Source: Pirellulales bacterium (GTDB lineage Bacteria; Planctomycetota; Planctomycetia; Pirellulales; Thermoguttaceae). From it: 64,000 nucleotides of DNA. This document shows, piece by piece, positions 1 to 7,907 of the stretch (the first letter of the stretch is position 1; every line of letters begins with the position of its first letter). The translations under genes and the position numbers were made by a program. The stretch is taken from NCBI GenBank assembly GCA_016935315.1, contig JAFGRD010000145.1:1-64000 (forward strand), in the 5' to 3' direction. The notes beneath the pieces were generated by a model. That model did not search any database. It saw nothing but the letters and a program-made list of their open reading frames with translations, and was not told the DNA's origin.

Positions 1-47
1 ACAACGGTTTAGCAAACCGTCGCTTTCGACCACTCAGCCACCTCTCC
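1..47 (-). tRNA. tRNA-Ser(GCU), 3' part outside window
   Basis: Read on the minus strand from position 47, the sequence starts with the acceptor strand GGAGAGG, then TGGCTGAGTGGTCGAAAGCG (a type II serine-tRNA D-arm), then an anticodon stem-loop with GCT flanked by GGTTT and AAACC. This matches tRNA-Ser reading AGC/AGU codons. The variable arm, T-arm and 3' acceptor strand lie beyond position 1. A -10-like TAATAT is present on the minus strand at 100..95, but no convincing -35 box is seen. Confidence 0.9.
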
Positions 48-139
48 AGGCCCCTTAACGGAGGGGATTCTCGGGCCATCGCCACAGCGACGGCATATTA
101 GAGAATATCACAATCCAACCGGCGGGCAACCCCCGGAAA

Positions 140-1090
140 TCAGACATCGCAGAGCTTCACCGCCTCCCGGAGCGAGGTCAGCGGATCTCGCGTGGGGATG
201 AACTCCTGGGCGACGTAGCCGGTGTAGCCGGTCTTGACGATCTCCCGCATGATCGGCGGGTAGTTGACTTCCTGGTTTTCGTCCAGCTCGTTTCGACCAG
301 GCACGCCCGCCGTGTGGTAGTGGCCGATGTACTCGTGGTACTGGCGGATGCGGGTGATGATGTCGCCCTGCATGACCTGGATGTGGTAGATGTCGAACAG
401 GTAGGTCATCCGCGGCGAGGCGATCTGCTTGCACACTTCGTAGGCCCATTCCACCGAGTCGCACATGTATCCGGGATGGCCCTTCATCTCCTCGGCCACG
501 CGGCTGTTGAGCACCTCCAGGCAGAGGTTGATCTTCTTCTTCTCGGCGTAGCCGATCACCTTCTTCAGGCCCGCAACCGTGTTCTCCAGCCCGACGTCGT
601 CGGCAATGCCATTGCGGAACCCCGAAAACGTGATCACCGTGGGGAATCCGGCATCGGCGCACGCATCGACCGCCGTCTTGATCTTGTCGATGCACATCGC
701 GTGGTTCGCCTTGTCGTTGAATCCCTCGACGAACCCGTGGCTGTTGGCCAGGGCGCAGATCAAGCCGTATTTCTTGAGGATGTGCCAGTTTTCGGGCTGC
801 ACCAGCTCGACCGACTTGATGCCCATGGCGGCCGCTTCGCGGCAAAGCTCTTCCAGCGTCATCGGCTTCGACGAGCACTCGCCCAGAAAGCACCAGTCGC
901 AGACCGACTGCTTGATCCGCCCGTTGACGACCACCCGCTTGCCGGCCGTCGCCCTGCGACGCCGCAGGATCTGGGCCTCGCCCACGCTTGGCAGCCCGGC
1001 CGCCGCCACCGCCGCAGCACCCGCGGCACCCTTCAGCAGCCCGCGACGGGTGATCTTCTTCGATTCTCTGTGCGTACGGTTCTCACTCAT
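140..1090 (-). CDS. Tat-exported sugar isomerase-like TIM-barrel protein
   Basis: A 316-residue protein of the hydroxypyruvate isomerase / xylose isomerase-like TIM-barrel family. The N-terminus carries a twin-arginine signal (KKITRRGLLKG, about residues 11-21) and an Ala-rich hydrophobic stretch, so it is expected to be exported folded. Barrel-type motifs include SVELVQPENW, CLEVLNSR and YLFDIYHIQVMQGD, with acidic and His residues as in metal-dependent isomerases of this fold. The ATG at 1090 is chosen because GAAGAAGG precedes it; an earlier in-frame ATG would add a non-signal leader. Substrate is unknown. Planctomycetes carry many such paralogs, usually beside Gfo/Idh genes, but none is adjacent here. 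Confidence 0.85.
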   Translation of the reverse strand: MSENRTHRESKKITRRGLLKGAAGAAAVAAAGLPSVGEAQILRRRRATAGKRVVVNGRIKQSVCDWCFLGECSSKPMTLEELCREAAAMGIKSVELVQPENWHILKKYGLICALANSHGFVEGFNDKANHAMCIDKIKTAVDACADAGFPTVITFSGFRNGIADDVGLENTVAGLKKVIGYAEKKKINLCLEVLNSRVAEEMKGHPGYMCDSVEWAYEVCKQIASPRMTYLFDIYHIQVMQGDIITRIRQYHEYIGHYHTAGVPGRNELDENQEVNYPPIMREIVKTGYTGYVAQEFIPTRDPLTSLREAVKLCDV

Positions 1091-1278
1091 TGTATTGCCT
1101 TCTTCCAAACTCGGATTTAGAGGAAAAGTCGACGTAGTATACCCAACATAGCTGCCGTGAGGGCACCAGGCAAGTCGCTGCGGCATGAGGCAAGTCGCTG
1201 CAGAAATGGGTAGACTGCGGCACCCCTTTCGCCGAAGGGTACCGTGCACGCCAACTGATGGGTGTCAGCCGCCGGGTG

Positions 1279-1659
1279 TCATCTGCCGGGCATCAGCCGC
1301 CGTTGGGCAATCAGGTGCTCGGCGACGACCTGGCCGCCGATCAGATGCTCCTGGATGATCTGCTCGATCACTTCGGCGTTGCAGCCGGCGTACCAGGCGC
1401 CCTCGGGATAGACCACCGCGACCGGGCCGCCGGTGCAGATCCGCAGACAGTTGGCCTTGGTGCGGTAGACGCCGCCGGGGCCGCTGAGGCCCAGCTCGTC
1501 GAGCCGCCGCTTCAGATAGTCCCACGCCTGAAGCGACTCCTGCTTGCTGGAGCACTTCGGGTTGGTCTGGTCGCAGCAGAGGAAGACGTGTCGCCTAAGC
1601 GCGGGGATCTCGCGCTGCTGGGCGACACGGCGTTGGCTGGCCAGCGTCTGTTCGTCCAT
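1279..1659 (-). CDS. 2Fe-2S ferredoxin, thioredoxin-like fold
   Basis: A 126-residue (2Fe-2S) ferredoxin domain protein. Cysteines at about 28, 29 and 36 ([11 protein letters not shown]) and the pair C71-x3-C75 ([10 protein letters not shown]) followed by AVVYPEG match the thioredoxin-like ferredoxin family, in which four Cys bind the cluster; an additional Cys lies near 93. It is likely a cytosolic electron carrier with unknown partners. The start at 1659 follows an AGGAG eight bases upstream. A family-A repeat lies immediately upstream of the ribosome binding site. Confidence 0.88.
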   Translation of the reverse strand: MDEQTLASQRRVAQQREIPALRRHVFLCCDQTNPKCSSKQESLQAWDYLKRRLDELGLSGPGGVYRTKANCLRICTGGPVAVVYPEGAWYAGCNAEVIEQIIQEHLIGGQVVAEHLIAQRRLMPGR

Positions 1660-1673
1660 CGCGTGGGCTCCTA

Positions 1674-1764
1674 TGGATGTCTGCTTTGAAAACGCTCGAG
1701 GCCGACCGACGGGAGCCGGGCTCCCGTTGGTGGCCGTCGCGCATGATCCGTGCAAACGTCAATC
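1674..1764. repeat. Family A palindromic intergenic repeat, copy A1
   Basis: The core GGCCGACCGACGGGAGCC and its near-inverse CTCCCGTTGGTGGCC form a hairpin. The outer arms (ATGTCTGCTTTG... and ...GTGCAAACGTC) match other copies at 16417, 17330, 35014, 45495 and 28871. It lies between the ferredoxin ribosome binding site and the end of the flavodoxin-like gene. Confidence 0.75.
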
Positions 1765-1805
1765 GTGATCGGGCGCCCAAGATGAATCGCATCGCTGTCG
1801 AGTGT

Positions 1806-2510
1806 TCACCCCCGGGCGAGCAAGGCGACTTCGGCCACTCGGCGGCCGAGGTTCGCGGCCGTGGACATGCCGAACTCGTCGGCGGTGATGCCGCCGGGGC
1901 AGCCGCTCCAAAGGGTCCCGCCGCGATGGCCCGTCGGCTTGCCGTCGCCGACCAGCAACATCTGGTGGCAGAACAGGGCCGACTGGACCGACTGGATGGT
2001 CAGCTCCTGGCCGCCGTTGCGGGCTCCGCCCACCGCCAGCACGCCGGCCGCTTTGTTGGCCCAGGCGTCGGTCTTGCGCAACTCCATGCAGCGCTCCAGA
2101 AACGCCTTGCACAACGAAGTCATCGAGCCGAAGTAGACGGGCGTGCCCATGATCACGCCGCCCAAGGCCGGATCGGTCAGCTTCGGCAGCAGCGCGGGGA
2201 AGTCGTCCGTCTGGCCGGGCGGCAACTCGATGCCGGCGGCCACCGCCCCGTTGATGTTCAGGCCGGCCAGCTCGAGCAGCTCGGTTTCGATGCAATCGGC
2301 CACCTCCTTGGCCGCTGCCAGGCAGGCTTGCAGCGCGGTGGCCGTCGTTTTCCCTTGACGGGGGCTGCCGCAGATGCCGAGGATCTTGATCTTCTTGGCC
2401 TCGGCGGCTTCCGCCGAATCGGCGCCGAGGCCGGTGGCCGTGCCCGCCCCAACGGCGGCGATGGTTCCGGCGGCTCCGAGGAATCTGCGACGAGTGACTT
2501 CAGATGCCAT
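1806..2510 (-). CDS. Tat-exported NADPH-dependent FMN reductase / flavodoxin-like protein
   Basis: A 234-residue flavodoxin-fold protein. A twin-arginine signal (TRRRFLGAAG) and an Ala/Gly-rich segment precede the mature domain from about residue 38. The FMN phosphate-binding loop is visible as GICGSPRQGKTTATA, and a second NADPH_dep_FMN_red motif as GVIMGTPVYFGSMTSLCKAF. Proteins of this type reduce quinones, chromate or metal centres with FMN; the substrate cannot be told here. Export through Tat fits a cofactor-bearing protein. The start at 2510 follows AGGAGA. An upstream in-frame extension to 2618 has no signal-like character and was rejected. Confidence 0.86.
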   Translation of the reverse strand: MASEVTRRRFLGAAGTIAAVGAGTATGLGADSAEAAEAKKIKILGICGSPRQGKTTATALQACLAAAKEVADCIETELLELAGLNINGAVAAGIELPPGQTDDFPALLPKLTDPALGGVIMGTPVYFGSMTSLCKAFLERCMELRKTDAWANKAAGVLAVGGARNGGQELTIQSVQSALFCHQMLLVGDGKPTGHRGGTLWSGCPGGITADEFGMSTAANLGRRVAEVALLARG

Positions 2511-2637
2511 GAGGGTCTTCTCCTGTGCGTTGGTGGGTGGAACTCGATGCGTGGCAGCCCGCAACCGCCGCGGCGGTCGGCCGTCCGCTATCGTACTGGA
2601 GGGAAGGTCGCGCGGCAAGACAGCGCGGATCGCGCCG

Positions 2638-3837
2638 CTACGGCAATTCGGCGTGTTGCGTGGTCACCAGGGCGCCCCGCCGGTCGGTCACGCCGAGATA
2701 ATAGACCAGCGGGCGGGCTTCGGGCAACTCGGCCGAGACGGTTCCTTCGCCCAGCTCGGCCTCGACCGTCTGCCAGTTCCGCTGCTGCCAACTGCCCGTG
2801 TCGGTCGTGTAGTGCAGATGGGCTTCGACGACGGGCACTTTCGCGGCAAAGGGGGCGGTAGCCCGGCCAGCGGCGGTTTGAAGGGCGCCGAGGGCCGGCA
2901 GCGGATCACCCTGCCGCAACACGCTATCGACGTACAGACCGATTTCCTTCGGTGCCCAGCCCTGGGGATGCCCGTGCGGCATGCGAACCTCGATCCGCAC
3001 GTCCACCCGGCCCGGTACCGCGCGGTAAGACTTCTGATAGCTGTCCAAAGGATAGGCGAAATCGTTGGTGCCGTTGAGAAACAGGATTGGGCAGGTAACG
3101 CCGGGCAGATAGCGGGAGGGATCGTAGCAGGCCACCCAGCGGGCGGTTTGCTCGGGTCCGAGCCGTTCGAACTCGCCGAGCCAGCAACTGTTCTCGTGCA
3201 GAAAGCCGCAGCCGTAGACGGGCACGGCCACACGGAAGCGCTCGTCGAGCCCGGCGACGATGCACGTAAGGTATCCACCCCAGCTAATCCCGGTCACGCC
3301 GGTCCGCTTCGCGTCGACCTCCTCGCGCGAGGCCAACAGCGAATGGCCGCGAATCACGGCGGCCACCGCGTGGTAGGTCCAGAGCCGCCGGGCTTCTTCG
3401 TCCGTGCGAAACGGGAGGAACTTTTCGGGATGGCCCTGGTCGGGCATGCCGTCGGGGAGTCGCTGCTTGTCCGGGCCGCATCCGCCCAAGTCCATCGCCA
3501 GGGCCGCGTAACCCCGCCGGGCCCAAAGCGTAGCCCACTCGGCAAACGCGGTTCCGCCGCCGCCGTGGACCAGCACCATGCCGGGAAACGGGCCCTCGCC
3601 GGATTCCGGTCGGGCATAATAGGCAAACACGCGCGTCGGCTTCCCCTCCAGCGGCTCGCCCTGGTAGTAGACCTCTTGCACGAGTGCGGACCTATCGCCC
3701 CAGACGGCCTCGGGCACGGTTTCCAGCAAGTCCAGGTCCCAGGGGCCGGTGAAGCGTTCGGCGGCCGCGCCGGCGGCGGTCAGGACCGCCGTCGTCAGCC
3801 AGAGGCAGAGCAGGGCGAGTTTGGGGAAGTGAGGCAT
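2638..3837 (-). CDS. Secreted acetyl xylan esterase / dienelactone hydrolase-like protein
   Basis: A 399-residue alpha/beta hydrolase with an N-terminal secretion signal (residues 1-26, hydrophobic, ending AAGAAA). The oxyanion-type HGGGG lies near residue 91, the nucleophile elbow GISWGG puts Ser at about 185, the acid is probably Asp259 (LNGTNDFAYP), and the His is in MPHGHPQGW near 288-290. The family deacetylates plant-type polysaccharides or cleaves related esters in the periplasm. A C-terminal beta-rich extension of about 90 residues follows. The start at 3837 is preferred over one at 3882, which lies inside the adjacent family-B element and would place a non-hydrophobic leader in front of the signal. 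Confidence 0.83.
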   Translation of the reverse strand: MPHFPKLALLCLWLTTAVLTAAGAAAERFTGPWDLDLLETVPEAVWGDRSALVQEVYYQGEPLEGKPTRVFAYYARPESGEGPFPGMVLVHGGGGTAFAEWATLWARRGYAALAMDLGGCGPDKQRLPDGMPDQGHPEKFLPFRTDEEARRLWTYHAVAAVIRGHSLLASREEVDAKRTGVTGISWGGYLTCIVAGLDERFRVAVPVYGCGFLHENSCWLGEFERLGPEQTARWVACYDPSRYLPGVTCPILFLNGTNDFAYPLDSYQKSYRAVPGRVDVRIEVRMPHGHPQGWAPKEIGLYVDSVLRQGDPLPALGALQTAAGRATAPFAAKVPVVEAHLHYTTDTGSWQQRNWQTVEAELGEGTVSAELPEARPLVYYLGVTDRRGALVTTQHAELP

Positions 3838-3855
3838 AGCGGGGTGCGGTCCTGA

Positions 3856-4080
3856 GGACTCGTAAAGGGCTAAGTTGGGCATTCCCTATGGGTGGAAAGG
3901 CGGCGCAGACGCCTTCTTACCCATAACGCTCGCCCAGCGCGAAACGTCGATTCCGGTGGCTTCTGATCGGGAGAGAATCAGGAAACTCACAGGCATCCTC
4001 AGTCCGCATGTGATGAAAGAGCAAGGCCGCTGCGCGTCCTTGCACTTTCATGTATGTCCAACTTGTTCTTTCACGAGTTC
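3856..4080. mobile_element. Family B MITE-like element, full copy B1 (225 bp)
   Basis: The terminal inverted repeats are GGACTCGTAAAGGGCTAAGT at the left and, reverse-complemented, GAACTCGTGAAAGAACAAGT at the right. Each end is followed by its own hairpin: a short one with AAGGCG/CGCCTT arms on the left, and one with ATGAAAG(A/T)GCAAGG arms on the right. There is no open frame. A second full copy in opposite orientation is at 27479-27702, with partial copies elsewhere. The right end abuts the stop codon of the ligase gene. Confidence 0.8.
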
Positions 4081-6765
4081 TTAGACGTCCTTGGTGACCA
4101 GCACCACGTCTTCTTCCGAGTCCTCGTCCAGCTCGAAGCCGCGATTGCGGAAGGTGGCCAGCATGCGGTTGTTGTCCTTGGACGTTTCGCCCACGACGTG
4201 TTTGACGCCCCATCGCTTGGCCACTTCGAGGCAGTAGTCGGTCAGCGTGCCGCCCAGTCCGTGGCCGTGCCAGCGATCGGCTACGATCACGGCGTATTCA
4301 GCCGTCTCGTGGTTCATGTCGGCCACGAGCCGGCCCACGCCGATCAACCGTCGTTGCCCTTCCTCCTGGACCTCGGCAACGATGCCCAGCTCGCGATCGT
4401 AGTCGATGAAGCAATACCGCGTGGCCATCTCGTGCGTCGTCTTTTGGAAGAGATAGCTGAAACGGAACCGGATCGACTCGGTCGAGCAGCTTGCCAGCAA
4501 CTCGTGCCACATCGGCTCGTCCTCCGGCTTGATCGGCCGCAATACGACCGACGTGCCGTCCTTCATCCTCCGCTCGGCGACAAACTCGTCCGGATAGGGC
4601 CGAATGGCCAGGTGGGCGTACGGCCGGACCGTGTGCGCCACCAAATCGCGGTCGATGACCACCCGGGCGTCCAGCGCGATCACGTCCTTGGGCGTCACCA
4701 GCAGGGGGTTGATGTCCAGCTCCTTGATTTCCGGATAGTCGGCCACCAGATAGGAGAACCGCATGAGGATCTCGATCAGCCGATCGATGTTCGCCCCCGG
4801 CTTGCCGCGATAGCCCTGCAGCAGTGGCCACGATTTGAGCGACCTGAGCATCGTGCGGGCGAGCGATTCGCTCAACGGCGGCAAGGCCAGGGCACGGTCG
4901 CGGAACAGCTCGGCCGCCGTGCCCCCCATGCCGACCATGATCACCGGGCCGAAGACCGGGTCCTTCTTCGTCCCGAGGATCAACTCAAAGCTGTTGGGGT
5001 AGGTCATCATCTTCTGCACGGTAACGCCCATAATCTCGGCGTCCGGCTTCATCTGTCGCGCCTGGCTGGTCATCTTCTCGAAGGCCTCGCGAACGACCTC
5101 GTCGGAAGGCAAGTCGAGCGCCACGCCGCCCACGTCGGTCTTGTGCGTGATCTGCGGCGAATGGATCTTCATCACGACCGGATAGCCGCAACGGCGGGCG
5201 ACCTCGACCGCTTCCTCGGCGGTTCGGGCCGAATAGGGCTTGGTGACCGGAATCTCGTACGATTCCAGGAACGCTTTGGAAACGTTCTCCGAAAGAATCT
5301 CGCTTCCCTCGGTCAAGATCGTGTCGAACACGCCGCGCAATCGCTTGCGGTCGAGCGAGAACGCCACCGGAATGTCGCGCGGCGTCTCGTGCAGCGTCTC
5401 CAGGTTTCGCGCGTAGGAAACCAGGTGCATGAACGCGCGGACCGCCTGCTCTGGCGTCGTGTAGGTCGGAATGCCGGCCTCGCTGAGCAACTCGATCCCT
5501 TCGCTGACCACGCGACCGCCCATCCAGGCCGCCAGAACCGGCTTGTGGGCCTTGGCCGCCGCCTGGCTGACCGCCCGGGCGGTCGCCGTCGGGTCGGTCA
5601 TCGCCTGGGGCGTGAGGATCACCAGCACGGCGTCAACGCCTTTGTCTTTCAAGACGATTTCGATCGGCCGGGCGAAGCGGTCGGGCGGGGCGTCGCCGAG
5701 CACATCGACCGGGTTGCCGTGCGACCAGCAGGTTGGCAGAATCGCGTTCAGTTGCTGGATCGTCTCGTCGGAGAGCTTCGCCAATCGGCCGGCACGGTCG
5801 ATCAACGCGTCGGTCGTCATCACGCCCGGCCCACCGGCGTTGGTGACGATCGCCAACCGGTCTCCCTTGGGCGGCGTCTGCCGGGCCAGCAGTTCCGCAC
5901 AGTCGAACATGTCCTCGATCTGGAAGATTCTCTCGATCCCCGCCCGCTGAAAGGCCGCTTCGTAGACCGCGTCGACACCGGCCATCGCACCCGTGTGCGA
6001 GGCGGCCGCCGCGGCCGATTCCGTGAACCGCCCCGCCTTGTAGGCCACGATGGGTTTGGTTCGGGCGAAGGCCCGGGCCGCCGAGACGAACTCCCGGGCC
6101 TCGTTGATCGATTCGATGTACAGGATGATCGACCGCGTCTCGGTCGCCGAGCCGAAGTAGTCGATCAGGTCGCCCATGCTCACGTCGAGCATGTTGCCCA
6201 CCGAGACGAAGTACGAAAAACCGATCCCTTCGTCGATGGCCCAATCGAGCACCGACGTACACAAGGCGCCGGATTGTGAGATGAAACCGACGTGCCCGGC
6301 AGAGGGAGTGGCCGTGGCGAAGCTGGCGTTGAGCGAGATGCTGGGCACGATAATCCCCAGGCAATTCGGGCCCAGGATTCGCATGCCGTTGAATTTGTTC
6401 TTCTCTTCCAGCACCTTCTGCTCGAGCTGACGGCCTTCCTCGCCGATCTCCCGGAACCCGGCCGAGATGATCACCATGCCTCGGGTTCCCGCCTCGCCAC
6501 ATGCCCGAACGATCCCCGGCACCGTGCTCGCCGGCGTGCAAACCACGGCCAGGTCGGGCGGGTGAGGCAGGCTGGGCACGTCGCGGTAGGCGTGGATACC
6601 CTGAACCGCTTCGCGTTTCGGGTTGACCGGATAGACCACGCCGCGAAAACCCGAGCCCACCAGGTTCTTCAAGACCGTGTAACCCACGCTGGTCGGCGCG
6701 TCGCTGGCACCGATGACGGCTACCCGCTGCGGGCGAAATATCTTGTCCAAGTTCCGGATGCTCAC
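4081..6765 (-). CDS. Acyl-CoA ligase (NDP-forming) fused to GNAT acetyltransferase, PatZ type
   Basis: An 894-residue fusion. In order it has a CoA-binding Rossmann domain (VAVIGASDAPTSVGY, 1-130), a succinyl-CoA-synthetase-like flavodoxin domain (FISQSGALCTSVLDWA about 162-176; SHTGAMAG with the phospho-relay His at about 257), an ATP-grasp domain (about 480-700) and a C-terminal GNAT domain (VADRWHGHGLGGTL) for acetyl-CoA binding. PatZ/Pat proteins of this architecture acetylate lysines, notably on acetyl-CoA synthetase. Because the catalytic-type His is kept, ligase activity cannot be excluded. The start is GTG at 6765 behind GGAG. An ATG five bases upstream opens only the two-codon frame ATG AAG TGA across this start. 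A family-B element begins directly after the stop. Confidence 0.92.
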   Translation of the reverse strand: MSIRNLDKIFRPQRVAVIGASDAPTSVGYTVLKNLVGSGFRGVVYPVNPKREAVQGIHAYRDVPSLPHPPDLAVVCTPASTVPGIVRACGEAGTRGMVIISAGFREIGEEGRQLEQKVLEEKNKFNGMRILGPNCLGIIVPSISLNASFATATPSAGHVGFISQSGALCTSVLDWAIDEGIGFSYFVSVGNMLDVSMGDLIDYFGSATETRSIILYIESINEAREFVSAARAFARTKPIVAYKAGRFTESAAAAASHTGAMAGVDAVYEAAFQRAGIERIFQIEDMFDCAELLARQTPPKGDRLAIVTNAGGPGVMTTDALIDRAGRLAKLSDETIQQLNAILPTCWSHGNPVDVLGDAPPDRFARPIEIVLKDKGVDAVLVILTPQAMTDPTATARAVSQAAAKAHKPVLAAWMGGRVVSEGIELLSEAGIPTYTTPEQAVRAFMHLVSYARNLETLHETPRDIPVAFSLDRKRLRGVFDTILTEGSEILSENVSKAFLESYEIPVTKPYSARTAEEAVEVARRCGYPVVMKIHSPQITHKTDVGGVALDLPSDEVVREAFEKMTSQARQMKPDAEIMGVTVQKMMTYPNSFELILGTKKDPVFGPVIMVGMGGTAAELFRDRALALPPLSESLARTMLRSLKSWPLLQGYRGKPGANIDRLIEILMRFSYLVADYPEIKELDINPLLVTPKDVIALDARVVIDRDLVAHTVRPYAHLAIRPYPDEFVAERRMKDGTSVVLRPIKPEDEPMWHELLASCSTESIRFRFSYLFQKTTHEMATRYCFIDYDRELGIVAEVQEEGQRRLIGVGRLVADMNHETAEYAVIVADRWHGHGLGGTLTDYCLEVAKRWGVKHVVGETSKDNNRMLATFRNRGFELDEDSEEDVVLVTKDV

Positions 6766-7213
6766 TTCATTGCTCCTGCAAAAGAAAACGGTGCAAGACG
6801 CTCGGCACCGTGGCCCCTCCAGCCCATCGCGACGGCCATGAGTGGTTGAAATGCTGCGGCGGCCCGCTGGTAAACATGAAAGTATAACCCATCATCTCCG
6901 CCTCCGACAGACGCGCAGCCTGCGTTGGCATATCCGGTTGCTACAGCAGGTCAACCTGAGTTGCCTGCGGTAACTAGGAGGCCTATGCCGGCTGTGCACG
7001 TCGTCTCGGCGGTGATCACCGCTTGTACCTCTGAATCGGGGGAATACTTGACCCGAAAGGCGCATTGGGGCGGCCGCCTGCGGTGGGCAAAACCCTCCGG
7101 TTCGGTTACAATTCGTCCAGCCGTTCGGACCAGCCGGAGAAGGCGGTCGCTGCGCCCGGCCCGGAAAGAGGCAGCACGCTTCCGGCGTCGATCGACCCAC
7201 CAATGGACAGCGG
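6766..7213. other. Intergenic region between divergent genes, no gene seen
   Basis: A 448-bp spacer between the divergently transcribed ligase and sigma-factor genes. A minus-strand TATACT near 6885 and a plus-strand TACAAT about 100 bp before the sigma-factor start are possible -10 boxes, but neither has a good -35 partner. No repeat-family copy and no credible open frame were found. Confidence 0.5.
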
Positions 7214-7843
7214 ATGACCGACCACGACCACGACGAGGACCGGCCCCTTGTTTCCCGCGCCCGGCAAGGCGATTTCTCGGCGTTCGAGGAGTTGGTGACC
7301 AAGCACGAGCAGCAAGTCTACGGCTTGGCGCGTCGGATCGTCGGCCAATCGCACGATGCCGAGGAGGTCGTCCAACAGACGTTTCTCAGCGTCATCGAGC
7401 ACCTGAAAGACTTCCGCGAGGAATCGCGATTCTCCACGTGGTTGGCGCGGATCGCCACCAATCACGCCTTGGCCCTGCTGAGGAAACGTTCGCGGCAACG
7501 CACGGTCTCGCTGGCCGACGACCGCCAGAACGACGGTCTCGACAACTTGCCCCACCCGGAGTTCATCGCCCAGTGGCGCGAAACGCCCGAGCAAATCGCC
7601 ACTCAACAAGAGACCCGGCGACTGCTGGCCGAGGCGCTCGACTCGCTCGACGAGAAGTACCGGCTGGTCTTCGTGCTCCGCGACGTCGAGGGGCTTTCGA
7701 CCGCCGAGGCGGCGGAGGCATTGGGAATCAGCGTCGCCAACGTGAAGGTCCGCCTGCTGCGGGCGCGCCTGATGCTACGCGAACGCTTGACCCGCCACTT
7801 CGGCGACGAGGCGACGCGACTGTTTCCGGGACACGACCATTGA
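7214..7843 (+). CDS. ECF RNA polymerase sigma factor
   Basis: A 209-residue sigma-70 of the extracytoplasmic-function class. Region 2 spans about 15-95 (FSAFEELVTKHEQQVYGLAR and a DAEEVVQQTF helix, then STWLARIATN). Region 4 spans about 140-195 (LDEKYRLVFVLRDVEGLSTA, then EAAEALGISVANVKVRLLRA, the helix-turn-helix). The usual zinc-finger anti-sigma gene is not found next to it; the next gene, 64 bp downstream on the same strand, encodes a secreted lyase. Regulation of polysaccharide use is an inference from that neighbour alone. Confidence 0.93.
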   Translation: MTDHDHDEDRPLVSRARQGDFSAFEELVTKHEQQVYGLARRIVGQSHDAEEVVQQTFLSVIEHLKDFREESRFSTWLARIATNHALALLRKRSRQRTVSLADDRQNDGLDNLPHPEFIAQWRETPEQIATQQETRRLLAEALDSLDEKYRLVFVLRDVEGLSTAEAAEALGISVANVKVRLLRARLMLRERLTRHFGDEATRLFPGHDH

Positions 7844-7907
7844 ACCCGCCTGTTCTCTCCGATCGGCCGCGAGGAGGAACTTTCACCCCACCCCGAGGAC
7901 CCCACCC

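Noticed and set aside
1169-1208. Two tandem 20-bp units (GGCAAGTCGCTGC...) upstream of the isomerase gene
   Set aside because: Only two units and no further copies in the window; not enough to call a repeat locus.
4054-6279. A 741-residue plus-strand frame
   Set aside because: Antisense shadow of the ligase/acetyltransferase gene without ribosome binding site or motif.
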